DNA from: Saprospiraceae bacterium
Lineage (GTDB): Bacteria; Bacteroidota; Bacteroidia; Chitinophagales; Saprospiraceae
Assembly: GCA_016716185.1 (NCBI GenBank)
Contig: JADJWV010000002.1
Location: forward strand, 2,518,501-2,582,500
Length of the DNA stretch: 64,000 nucleotides
Reading direction: 5' to 3'
Of this stretch, positions 56,914 to 64,000 are shown piece by piece. A program made the translations under genes and the position numbers. The stretch's first letter is position 1. The number at the start of each line of letters is the position of its first letter. Under the pieces are notes generated by a model. It saw nothing but the letters and a program-made list of their open reading frames with translations, had not been told where the DNA came from and searched no databases.

Positions 56914-57534
56914 ATGGGGAACAAAGATCCGCGAATTGATGCTTATATTGATAAATCAAACGCTTTTGCCAAACCCATTCTGATCCACCTTCGTCAACTC
57001 ATCCATCAGGCTGTTCCTGAAATAAACGAAACCATTAAATGGTCCTTTACAGCTTTTGATTACAAAGGCCCTTTGTGTACGATGGCAGCTTTTAAAGAAC
57101 ATATTTCATTTGATTTTTGGAAGGCGGAATTATTGAAAGATCCTGAAAAACATTTGCAGCCCCGTAAAAATCACGGTGGAAACGCTATGGGACATTTGGG
57201 CAAGATCCAATCGCTTCAAGATCTTCCTCCCGATGAAATTATTATTGCATTTTTACTTGAAGCCAAAAAGCTCAACGACGAGCAGATCAAACTTCCTCCC
57301 AAACCAAAAAAAGAATGGATAGAAATCCCAATACCTGAAGAATTTACTACTGCATTACAACTTCATAAGAAAGCTCAAACCGAGTTTGAGAAATTCAGTC
57401 CCTCACATAAGAGAGAATACCTCCATTGGATAAATGAAGCTAAAACGACGGCAACACGAGACAAAAGGATACAAACTGCTATGGAATGGATTTCTGAAGG
57501 AAAAAGCAGAAACTGGAAATACGAAAAAAAATGA
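56914..57534 (+). CDS. YdeI/OmdA-type protein with DUF1801-like domain
   Basis: A 206-residue cytoplasmic protein. The N-terminal domain (ILIHLRQLIHQAVPEINETI, KWSFTAFDYKGPLCTMAAFK) is the DUF1801/YdhG-type fold. The C-terminal half (IPEEFTTALQLHKKAQTEFE, FSPSHKREYLHWINEAKTTA, TRDKRIQTAMEWISEGKSRN) is the OmdA/YdeI bacteriocin-protection-like domain. Biochemical role unknown. Start ATG 56914 preferred to TTG 56911. Confidence 0.85.
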   Translation: MGNKDPRIDAYIDKSNAFAKPILIHLRQLIHQAVPEINETIKWSFTAFDYKGPLCTMAAFKEHISFDFWKAELLKDPEKHLQPRKNHGGNAMGHLGKIQSLQDLPPDEIIIAFLLEAKKLNDEQIKLPPKPKKEWIEIPIPEEFTTALQLHKKAQTEFEKFSPSHKREYLHWINEAKTTATRDKRIQTAMEWISEGKSRNWKYEKK

Positions 57535-57922
57535 TCAATGGGATTGGGATGGGTCAGAGCCTGAATGTTCAGCGCTGGAATTCAATTACTGCTATAAATT
57601 TATAACGGGCCTTTAAAAATCACTCCGGCCAGGTAAAAGACTGTTTTATGCCTGGTGAGATGCCCAATTATAAAATTTACCCAACAAAGCTTGCCAAATT
57701 TTAAAAGTTCTTTAAAAACAAACACATTCAAAAGACCAATCGATTCACCCGGGTGAGGGCCAACTCTGCTAATCATCGACACAAGTATTCGATAAAATGC
57801 TGGAAAACATTTCTTCAAGCTTAGATCTAACGGTGATCGGTTTTATCACTCCTCTTAAATCAACTTTGATTTCACTAAACTAAAAACAACTGAATATCAA
57901 ATAAGAACAGTTCAAATAAGCG
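57535..57922. other. Gene-free stretch after the YdeI-type gene
   Basis: No protein-like frame. An imperfect hairpin CCAGGTAAAA-...-TTTTATGCCTGG spans about 57630-57654. The rest is AT-rich and featureless to my reading. Confidence 0.45.
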
Positions 57923-57953
57923 TAAAAAAAAAGCCCTGCACTTCTGCAGGACT
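57923..57953 (-). terminator. Rho-independent terminator, minus strand
   Basis: On the minus strand GTCCTGC-AGAAGT-GCAGGGC forms a stem that runs into eight or more Ts (plus-strand A-run 57923-57931). No minus-strand gene is annotated upstream before 58478, so it implies a transcript from the hairpin block at 58011-58240 or read-through from the peroxidase gene. Confidence 0.75.
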
Positions 57954-58010
57954 TCTCTGTTTTTCGTTTTGAAATAGATTTATCAGAAAGTACAATTTAA
58001 GTCTCTAAGA

Positions 58011-58043
58011 AAATAGCCGGTTGAAGGCGCCAACCGGCTATTT
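58011..58043 (-). terminator. Perfect 12-bp hairpin, terminator-like on the minus strand
   Basis: AAATAGCCGGTT and AACCGGCTATTT pair perfectly around a 9-base loop. On the minus strand the stem is followed by TTTTCTT. It begins right at the stop of a 12-codon minus-strand frame at 58042-58080. Confidence 0.7.
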
Positions 58044-58080
58044 ATAATCCCATGAACATATCCAAAACTAGCTTACTCAT
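58042..58080 (-). other. Very short frame directly before a hairpin (12 codons)
   Basis: ATG at 58080 reads MSKLVLDMFMGL and stops at 58042, immediately before the hairpin at 58011-58043. The last 22 bases of this frame (ending at the stop) are the direct repeat TTATAATCCCATGAACATAT (plus CC) also found at 58182. No recognised family and no proof of translation; I list it because of the repeat and hairpin linkage. Confidence 0.25.
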
Positions 58081-58129
58081 ATATTGAAAAGACGAATCTC
58101 AAATTTCAGGGGGGTAATTGTTCCAGGAA

Positions 58130-58183
58130 AATTTGTTAATAGGAGCTCCCTGTTTGGCGCAAAGAGCTCCCTATTAACAAATT
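58130..58183 (-). terminator. Long inverted repeat (19/20-bp arms), terminator-like
   Basis: AATTTGTTAATAGGAGCTC at 58130-58148 pairs with 58164-58183 with a single-base bulge, around a 15-base loop. On the minus strand it is followed by TTTTCC, a weak T-run. It overlaps a second short frame (58174-58236). Confidence 0.6.
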
Positions 58184-58236
58184 ATAATCCCATGAACATA
58201 TCCGAATTTTACGGTCGCCGATACGTTTACCGGCAT
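58174..58236 (-). other. Second very short frame at a hairpin (20 codons)
   Basis: ATG at 58236 reads MPVNVSATVKFGYVHGIIIC and stops inside the inverted repeat at 58174. The 22-bp direct repeat lies in its 3' half but in a different reading frame from the frame at 58042, so the conserved element is DNA or RNA, not peptide. AAGGGAAG sits upstream as a possible ribosome site. Bases 58237-58477 hold nothing else clear. Confidence 0.2.
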
Positions 58237-58477
58237 TCTGATTGTATTTCTTCCCTTTGTTAAACAATCACAGTACAAGTATCCGATGATTTGAAAGCCC
58301 CTACAAGTACAAAAAAATGCCCTTGTCATATAGTAATTTTCTATATATGTTTAGTATAAAATCATAATATTTTGAATATCAAACTATTATAACTAATACA
58401 TGGATAAAAGTCAAATAAATTATTCTTTTAAAATTTGTTTTTTGTCCTGAATGGACTAAAATTTTAACTAAAATTTC

Positions 58478-59578
58478 CTAGAATGGGCTAAAAATATCGG
58501 GATTAAACAGGTAAGAAGTGTCTGTCAGCGTGTGTAAAAAGGCGATAAGACTTTGTTTTTGCCTCTTGTTCAATCCCAGAGGCCGGATGAAACCATCTTT
58601 ATTGGTTGCAAAATGGCCGCCGCTGTTATAATGTTCTATAACCTCTTCAAGGGTCTGGAATCTGCCATCGTGCATGTATGGAGCCGTCAGGGCAATATTG
58701 TACAATGTCGGGGCTTTGAATTTACCATTATCGATTTGAAGTCCGGTGATTGCTCCTCGGCCTTTATCTGCAAATCCATCCAGATTTACGACGGTATCTA
58801 TTCCATTATTAAAAAAATCATTGGCATGCATCAGGGGAGCAGCATGGCAATGGAAACATTCGGCGTCGGGTATTAATAGATCGGTGTTGAAATAGAGGTC
58901 ATTGCCCTCCTGCTGATCGGGATTGAAAAATACTTCGCCTCTCAGCTGTCTCTGGAAAAGTGATTGACCGCCAGTCAGTAAAATTCTTTCATATTGGGCA
59001 ATAGCCTTAGCCGCAAGTTCTTTGCTGATTTCACTTCTGCCTGAAATACCAAAGGCTTTTCTGAACAGCTCGGGATATTTGGAATGCCTCTGAAATTTTT
59101 TCTCGACATTCTTCCAATCTTCGTGAAGCTCAATGGGGTTTTGAACCGGTTCTATGGCTTGTTTTTCCAGAGTGCTTACCCGGCCATCCCAAAACAAACC
59201 TTTTACAAAATAGGCAGAATTCAAAACGGTCATCGAACTCCGGGTGCCCTGGGTTCCACCCACTCCCGGACTCACAGCTAAATTGTCTGTAAATGCCTTT
59301 CGGGGATCATGACAACTGGAACAGGATAAAGTGCTGTCCAGGGATAGTATCGGGTCAAAAAATAAATGCCTGCCCAACAAAACCCCATCATTAGTAAGGG
59401 GATTGTCCGGGGTTTCCGGTAGAGGTGGAAGCCCCTTTGGTATAATTAAGGGATAATCGGTAGGTTGATAAGGTATGTGGGTCAGATCATTTTCAGGAAC
59501 CGGGTCGTCTGCCCCGCACCCGAAAGCAAGTGGGATAACAGCCACAGCTAGAATTCTGATCCACCTACACCAATTCAT
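58478..59578 (-). CDS. Dihaem cytochrome c peroxidase family protein (MbnH/MauG-like)
   Basis: A 366-residue exported lipoprotein (lipobox ending LAFGC, Cys21) of the dihaem peroxidase superfamily. Two c-type haem motifs are present: CSSCH at 86-90 and CFHCH at 241-245, with the family context FDPILSLDSTLSCSSCHDP and APTLYNIALTAPYMHDGRF. It starts eight bases after the MbnP-like gene. In methanotrophs MbnH, of this superfamily, oxidises a tryptophan of MbnP to kynurenine to form a copper site; the gene pair here suggests the same chemistry. A general peroxidase role cannot be excluded. No methanobactin synthesis genes are in the window. Confidence 0.88.
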   Translation of the reverse strand: MNWCRWIRILAVAVIPLAFGCGADDPVPENDLTHIPYQPTDYPLIIPKGLPPLPETPDNPLTNDGVLLGRHLFFDPILSLDSTLSCSSCHDPRKAFTDNLAVSPGVGGTQGTRSSMTVLNSAYFVKGLFWDGRVSTLEKQAIEPVQNPIELHEDWKNVEKKFQRHSKYPELFRKAFGISGRSEISKELAAKAIAQYERILLTGGQSLFQRQLRGEVFFNPDQQEGNDLYFNTDLLIPDAECFHCHAAPLMHANDFFNNGIDTVVNLDGFADKGRGAITGLQIDNGKFKAPTLYNIALTAPYMHDGRFQTLEEVIEHYNSGGHFATNKDGFIRPLGLNKRQKQSLIAFLHTLTDTSYLFNPDIFSPF

Positions 59579-59586
59579 AAGCTATT

Positions 59587-60339
59587 TTATTCTATACGGA
59601 ATGCCTGCTGGTATCTGTCCATAAAGGCATCCATTACGGTGCTTTTGTTATGAATCTGGGGCGTGGTCGATATATCCATACCCTGTGGGCCCTCTGAAAA
59701 GACCAACTGATGATCCAAATGAATGATGATCCTCGTGGTTTTATCCTTTTCAACGACAATGTTTTTCACCAGGTGTATAGGTTTCATGGCATCGTCGAAT
59801 CCCGAATGATAAGTGAAGTTGAATGATTTACTTCCATCATTGTAGTTTCCTTCTGTTTTACTGAAGATGTAAGAATTCCATCCTGCCCAATACCTGCTCC
59901 CTTCTCCCAAGGGATGAGTGGGCAGATAATCTGCAGGTTTGGTTTTGTTCTGCGCCGCGGTAAGTCCTAAATTGAACGCAAGTGAATCGTAACTCCCTTC
60001 AGGGACCTGATCAAATTGAAGCACTAAACCTTCCAGTGCTTTTTGCTCAGAAACATGGTGCTCTGAAATGGATACATATTCGACAGCAGATAGCGATTTA
60101 AAAAGTCCGGTTTGATACAGACCCAGATTGCTGATGAAAAACTCAGACTTGGTAAAGAGGATCTGACCGTTGTTAAAATAATCATACGTCTGGCCTTTGA
60201 CCCAGGGAAGACTGGCATATTCGCCTTTAAACACCAATTCAATGCGACCGGAACCCGTAATTACCGGGTCATCACCATTACATCCGTAAAACGATATAAT
60301 TAAAACAAGGGTTAAAAATTTTAACAAGTATGATTGCAT
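59587..60339 (-). CDS. MbnP-like copper-binding lipoprotein
   Basis: A 250-residue lipoprotein (signal LTLVLIISFYGC, Cys20) with the MbnP-family layout: IELVFKGEYASLPWVKGQTY, LFTKSEFFISNLGLYQT, LEGLVLQFDQVPEGSYDSLA, LGLTAAQNKTKPADYLPTHP and SRYWAGWNSYIF. Tryptophans 151 and 154 in the last motif are candidates for the residue converted to kynurenine in characterised MbnP. His-rich segments (ISEHHVSEQ, TYHSGFDD, IIIHLDHQLVF) may also bind metal. It is the first gene of the MbnP-peroxidase pair. Confidence 0.87.
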   Translation of the reverse strand: MQSYLLKFLTLVLIISFYGCNGDDPVITGSGRIELVFKGEYASLPWVKGQTYDYFNNGQILFTKSEFFISNLGLYQTGLFKSLSAVEYVSISEHHVSEQKALEGLVLQFDQVPEGSYDSLAFNLGLTAAQNKTKPADYLPTHPLGEGSRYWAGWNSYIFSKTEGNYNDGSKSFNFTYHSGFDDAMKPIHLVKNIVVEKDKTTRIIIHLDHQLVFSEGPQGMDISTTPQIHNKSTVMDAFMDRYQQAFRIE

Positions 60340-60487
60340 TATTATTTATTTTATTATTATTACGTATAAATCCTTCTTTTGCTGCTTATAATTTTCTCCT
60401 TTCAACAAAGTTGGTTAGGAAAATTAAAAGATGCTAAATTTCGAGTTTCAGACAAATTCAACTGAATAATAACATTTGAATTTAGAT

Positions 60488-61327
60488 TTAGGTTCCACGT
60501 TCTCTCCGGTTTAACTGGTCTTTTTTGTCGGAAAGATAATTTTGAATAATCTTTTTAACCTGGTAGGAAAACTCCTTATCGAGGATCCAGTTGAAATAAT
60601 TTTGCTCTACCTCCCACACCTCATCCAGTGTCTTATTGATGTATTTTCCAAAATTGAAAACAATCTGGGATTTATCATTCAGTTTCAGGCGCTGTGTTGG
60701 ATCCAGAGTTCCCAAATCATTAGTAAACTCGTCCAGGGCTTTGACATCATTTCGCACCGGATTTGCAATCACCAGTCCATCATCATTTGTAAAATCTGAA
60801 TGCTGATATTTGCTTAATTGTCCGATCAGAACATCTACAGTTGCTTTGGTATCAGCCATAGCATCGTGTGCATTGACTAAATCTTTGCCACAATAAAACT
60901 GATAGGCTGCCTTCAGGGTTCTGGGTTCCATTTTATAAAAGATGCGCTGAACATCAACGAGTTTGCGTTTTTCAAGTTCCAGATCATAACCATACCTGTA
61001 AAATTCCTCGGCCAACAGTGGAATGTCAAACCGAAGACTGTTATATCCTGCCAGGTCTGCTTCTCCAATAAAATCGTACAGTTCTTTCGCCAGTTCTTTA
61101 AAAGTAGGTTTATTGGCAACTTCGGCAGGGCCAATGCCATGTACCTTATATGCCTCATCAGGAATTGGAATACCCGGATTTACGATTTGGTTGTATTCTA
61201 TAGGCTTGTCTTCATTTTTCCTGTACTTGATCATGGCTATTTGCACGATCCGATCCCTGATTACATGTACTCCTGTGGTCTCGAGATCCAAAAATATCAG
61301 ATCTTTTTTTAGTTGAAATGGGTTCAT
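60488..61327 (-). CDS. DEDDh 3'-5' exonuclease (DnaQ-like)
   Basis: A 279-residue exonuclease. The DEDDh signatures are intact: LIFLDLETTG with Asp14 and Glu16, AGYNSLRFDIPLL with its Asp, and NAHDAMADTKAT with the His and Asp. It resembles Pol III epsilon but has a C-terminal extra domain (FGKYINKTLDEVWEVEQNYF, NWILDKEFSYQVKKIIQNYL) of the kind seen in exodeoxyribonuclease X-like proteins. It is probably a repair or processing enzyme. It stands apart from the peroxidase pair (150 bases). Confidence 0.9.
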   Translation of the reverse strand: MNPFQLKKDLIFLDLETTGVHVIRDRIVQIAMIKYRKNEDKPIEYNQIVNPGIPIPDEAYKVHGIGPAEVANKPTFKELAKELYDFIGEADLAGYNSLRFDIPLLAEEFYRYGYDLELEKRKLVDVQRIFYKMEPRTLKAAYQFYCGKDLVNAHDAMADTKATVDVLIGQLSKYQHSDFTNDDGLVIANPVRNDVKALDEFTNDLGTLDPTQRLKLNDKSQIVFNFGKYINKTLDEVWEVEQNYFNWILDKEFSYQVKKIIQNYLSDKKDQLNRRERGT

Positions 61328-61599
61328 GAACGTTTGTTTTTATCGTCAAAGCCTCAGAATTTAAAAAAATTGGCTTGCGCGTTAATTACTGTAGGTCTTC
61401 AATGGCAAAAGTACAACAATTCGAGAGCAGCAATTTTTGATTCTGCTTCGACATTTTCTGTGTTTTGTTACCTTTACGGCCTGATATTAAAGAATATTGG
61501 TGAAATGTTTGGGGTCCGCCAGAACGTTTTGTTCTCCCGCTGATAACGCAGATGGCGCAGAAAATACAATTCCAAATTAGGCAAAAGTGTTTTCCCATT

Positions 61600-61999
61600 C
61601 ACACACACTCTCCTGCACACACACATTCATGCCGGATTCCAGTTGCCTCACACACACACACACACACTCACACACACACTCATGCCGGATTCTCGGTTCG
61701 CTGCGTCATAAGCCACTTTGTGTGGCTTCTTCCTTGCTCACACACACACTCACACACTCATGCCGGATTCTCGGTTCGCTGCGTCATAAGCCACTTTGTG
61801 TGGCTTCTTCGTTGCTCACTCACACACACACTCACACCCATGCCGGATTCTCAGTTCGCTGCGTCATAAGCCACTTTGTGTGGCTTCTTCGTTGCTCACT
61901 CACACTCACACACACACTCACACCCATGCCGGATTCTCGGTTCGCTGCGTCATAAGCTACTTTGTGTGGCTTCTTCCTTGCTCACACCCATGCCGGATT
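61600..61999. repeat. CA-rich tandem array with a hairpin in each unit, upstream of tRNA-Val
   Basis: TGCCGGATTC recurs at 61630, 61683, 61761, 61841, 61926 and 61991. Four units, beginning at 61683, 61761, 61841 and 61926, continue with TTCGCTGCGTCATAAG and a hairpin (AAGCCAC-TTTGT-GTGGCTT), then a CACACA/CTCACA microsatellite of variable length. Unit spacing ranges from about 53 to 85 bases. The last TGCCGGATTC runs into the 5' end of the tRNA. Frames open across the CA runs are artefacts of the repeat. Bases 61328-61599 hold no gene. Confidence 0.9.
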
Positions 62000-62001
62000 C
62001 G

Positions 62002-62076
62002 GGGTGCTTAGCTCAGTTGGTTCAGAGCGCCGCCTTGACAGGGCGGAGGTCGGCAGTTCGAGCCTGCCAGCACCCA
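62002..62076 (+). tRNA. tRNA-Val (anticodon GAC)
   Basis: A cloverleaf folds cleanly: acceptor GGGTGCT/AGCACCC, D-arm from GCTCAGTTGG, anticodon arm CCGCC-TTGACAG-GGCGG with anticodon GAC, variable AGGTC, and T-arm GGCAG-TTCGAGC-CTGCC. The terminal CCA is not encoded (sequence continues ACTT), so it must be added after transcription. The five preceding units suggest transcription from within or before the CA-rich array. Confidence 0.97.
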
Positions 62077-62228
62077 CTTTCTCATACCCCAATCAACAAA
62101 CGGTTGACAAAGGTTTATTGAATTATTTAGAGCAACTTACCTGTTCTCTTCCTGAAGCGAGACCAATCCATTTTAGAAAACATTCAGGGTAAAAATCTAC
62201 ATCGGCAATATTTTAGAGCACCAGACTT

Positions 62229-64000
62229 CTAATGTTTTATAAATATTTTCTGCCATTGCTTGGTGCGCTTACCGAGTTGTAAAATGTAACTACCCGGACT
62301 TAAATGACTGATGTCAAGCCAATGTGTTTTCTTAGTTGAACCCCCCATACTTCCCGAATCCAGTTTCTGGGCATTTAGATTCATGATTTCCCAATTTTCG
62401 AATTCAAATGTGCTTGTAAACTGGAGAAACTTACCCGCCGGTTGAGGGTAAATGTGAATCACCTCTTCTGATGATCCGGGATTACCGGTAGCCGGTATCA
62501 CTACCAACACAGAATCTGACAATTCGCTAAAGCAGCCATTGGTGTCGACGACCTGAACTTTATATTCTCCATCAGCACCATTTGCCCACCAATAGGGAGC
62601 CGTGCCCGAACCAACAAAAACGTCCAAATGGAACCAACGATAACTGTTGAATCCCGGATCTGCATAAACTGTATCCTTGCTCACCCAAATCCCTGGTTTC
62701 TGTGGTTTTGGAAAAACTACGATCTGAATGGGTGATGATCGCAATGTTGTACATCCCGAACTATCTATGTAATCTACCTGGTAATTCCCTGGCCGGAATA
62801 CATAGAGCCTTTTACCTGTTTCGCCAAGTTGTACTCCATCTAAAAACCATCTGTACTCAAAAACACTCCTGGCATCGCAGGCAATCAAAACAGTTGAATC
62901 TCCTTCGCAAAACGATGTGAGGAATGGAGGAGTAATACAAGCGGTATCTTGTTGCTTTCCTTTGACTTCAAAACCGGAGGTCACCAGACAATTTGATAAA
63001 CTTACACTTACCGAATACAAACCGGGGCCAATATTTTCTAATGTTGAACTCGTGTCGCCCGTGGACCAGATAAAGGATGCATTGGGATTCAAACTCAAAT
63101 TGGTCGAAATCTTTGCATCATTCATTCCTGCGCAACTGATGCCTTCAATATTTAATTGCAGTTGCAGATTACAGGTATCGGTAATTTGATAAATAGCACT
63201 GCTACTGGCATCAGCAAAATACAGATTGCCATCAGCATCTTCCCCGAAGGTAGTAATCGAATTGTTGCTATGATCATATACCTGAGTATTTACAGGAGCG
63301 TTTCCTTGCATTTGCTCAAGAGCCCAGATCTTTCCTGTACAATAATCACCGTAAATGTATTTTCCAAAAAGCCCCGGATATTTCGACCCCCGGTAGACAT
63401 AACCACCGGTTACCGAACATCCGTTTATACTTTGATCGCTGAAATACTCGTAAATTGGAAAAGTGTAATTGGCCTTGGGTTCGCAACCGGTTGTATTGAA
63501 ATTGGAGTTGCCTTCATAACATCTCCAACCGTAGTTTTTTCCACCCGGATCATTCACCGGTTCATAATCTATCTCTTCCCAACTCCCTTGTCCGACATCT
63601 CCTATCCAGAGATCCCCATTCATGCGATCGAAACTAAACCGCCATGGATTGCGCATTCCCATAGCCCAGATCTCGGGAGCGTACGCGGCATTTCCTACAA
63701 AAGGATTGGTTGGCGGAATTCCGTAACCAGGGCTAACATTTACATCGATGCGGAGCATTTTACCCAACAATGACATTTTATTCTGAGCATTATTTTGCGG
63801 ATCGTTAGCGCTTCCCCCATCTCCCATACCGATATATAAGTATCCATCGGGTCCGAAACGGATGCATCCTCCATTATGATTTGTAAAGGGTTGATCAATG
63901 GTCAGTAAAATTCTTCCGGAAGTAGAATCAATTCTGTTTGAATCTGCAGTGACTTTGTATTCTTCAATAACTGTTTTTGTAGTTGCAGAACGATCCGTAT
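62229..64000 (-). CDS. PQQ-type soluble sugar dehydrogenase-like protein with T9SS tail (5' end beyond window)
   Basis: The frame is open to the window edge, so at least about 590 residues are visible and the N-terminus is missing. NHNGGCIRFGPDGYLYIGMG, ALGDGG-like GDGGSANDPQ, GKMLRIDVN and APEIWAMGMRNPWRFSFDR are signatures of the soluble aldose sugar dehydrogenase (YliI/GSDH) beta-propeller. An Ig-like region follows, with cysteines and TGDTSSTLENIGPGLYSVSV, then a type A sorting domain from VIHIYPQPAGKFLQFTSTFE to KIFIKH. It is thus a secreted or surface oxidoreductase-like protein; whether the PQQ site is intact cannot be judged from this part. Confidence 0.88.
   Translation of the reverse strand, partial: TDRSATTKTVIEEYKVTADSNRIDSTSGRILLTIDQPFTNHNGGCIRFGPDGYLYIGMGDGGSANDPQNNAQNKMSLLGKMLRIDVNVSPGYGIPPTNPFVGNAAYAPEIWAMGMRNPWRFSFDRMNGDLWIGDVGQGSWEEIDYEPVNDPGGKNYGWRCYEGNSNFNTTGCEPKANYTFPIYEYFSDQSINGCSVTGGYVYRGSKYPGLFGKYIYGDYCTGKIWALEQMQGNAPVNTQVYDHSNNSITTFGEDADGNLYFADASSSAIYQITDTCNLQLQLNIEGISCAGMNDAKISTNLSLNPNASFIWSTGDTSSTLENIGPGLYSVSVSLSNCLVTSGFEVKGKQQDTACITPPFLTSFCEGDSTVLIACDARSVFEYRWFLDGVQLGETGKRLYVFRPGNYQVDYIDSSGCTTLRSSPIQIVVFPKPQKPGIWVSKDTVYADPGFNSYRWFHLDVFVGSGTAPYWWANGADGEYKVQVVDTNGCFSELSDSVLVVIPATGNPGSSEEVIHIYPQPAGKFLQFTSTFEFENWEIMNLNAQKLDSGSMGGSTKKTHWLDISHLSPGSYILQLGKRTKQWQKIFIKH

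Larger units (their letters stand above)
58042..58203. repeat. 22-bp direct repeat, copies at 58042-58063 and 58182-58203
   Basis: The 22 bases beginning TTATAATCCCATGAACATAT are identical in both places, and each copy abuts a long inverted repeat on its left (58011-58043 and 58130-58183). The two unrelated hairpins with a shared flank look like two versions of one modular unit. Confidence 0.8.

Noticed and set aside
58478..60339. Methanobactin biosynthesis operon
   Set aside because: Only the MbnP/MbnH-like pair is present; MbnB, MbnC and a precursor peptide are not visible.
61552..62192. Several plus-strand frames rich in His-Thr through the CA repeats
   Set aside because: They are translations of CACACA microsatellite and run into the tRNA gene.

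Overview
The window looks like a chromosome segment of a Bacteroidota bacterium, most likely of the Saprospiria/Chitinophagia type. The support is direct: many secreted proteins end in type IX secretion (T9SS) sorting domains, of type A (Por-secretion tail) and of type B (gliding-motility/CHU_C). There are lipoproteins with Bacteroidota-style signal peptides, TAnnTTTG promoter elements, a polysaccharide export protein with repeated SLBB domains, and a KdtA/HldA lipopolysaccharide pair. Lineage below phylum is inference. The DNA is moderately AT-rich, and genes sit on both strands in short operons.

Layout. 1-6.3 kb: NhaA antiporter, an 81-bp minisatellite, then an M1 peptidase/HupE pair facing a DUF6702 protein. 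6.3-9.7 kb: groESL, then a gene-poor stretch with a decayed reading frame and two terminator-like hairpins. 9.7-12.7 kb: a sugar aminotransferase and a flippase (surface polysaccharide). 13-15.7 kb: acylphosphatase and the tyrosine-degradation pair hmgA-hppD. 16-17.6 kb: a DUF3800 gene broken by one in-frame stop, and an SRPBCC protein. 17.7-22.6 kb: an unknown secreted protein, formimidoyltransferase-cyclodeaminase and a sugar-type MFS carrier. 22.7-29 kb: an outer-membrane protein, two tandem-repeat arrays, then the polysaccharide operon UXS-rmlB-SLBB exporter on the minus strand. 29-32 kb: barrel protein, kdtA and hldA, overlapping or nearly so. 32-43.7 kb: T9SS cargo proteins and remnants of such genes. 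43.8-44.6 kb: a dead REP-associated transposase bracketed by inverted REP palindromes. 44.7-57.5 kb: valS, a degenerate histidine phosphatase, an acyltransferase-like protein, an OmpA-tailed coiled-coil lipoprotein with an overlapping M43 peptidase, a DUF6438 lipoprotein, miaA, a PlsC-type acyltransferase, an SGNH-like secreted protein and a YdeI-type protein. 57.5-58.5 kb: an intergenic block of hairpins and a 22-bp direct repeat. 58.5-61.3 kb: an MbnH-like dihaem peroxidase with its MbnP partner, and a DEDDh exonuclease. 61.6-62.1 kb: a CA-rich hairpin array running into tRNA-Val(GAC). 62.2 kb to the edge: a sugar dehydrogenase with a T9SS tail, cut by the window end.

Functional themes are envelope polysaccharide and LPS synthesis, T9SS secretion of large surface proteins, catabolism of tyrosine and probably histidine, and basic housekeeping (chaperonin, valS, miaA, tRNA). 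The points most worth a second look are the REP/transposase unit, the paired hairpin units at 57.9-58.2 kb, the MbnP/MbnH pair away from any visible methanobactin gene, and tandem arrays placed at convergent gene ends. I saw no complete insertion sequence, CRISPR array or prophage.
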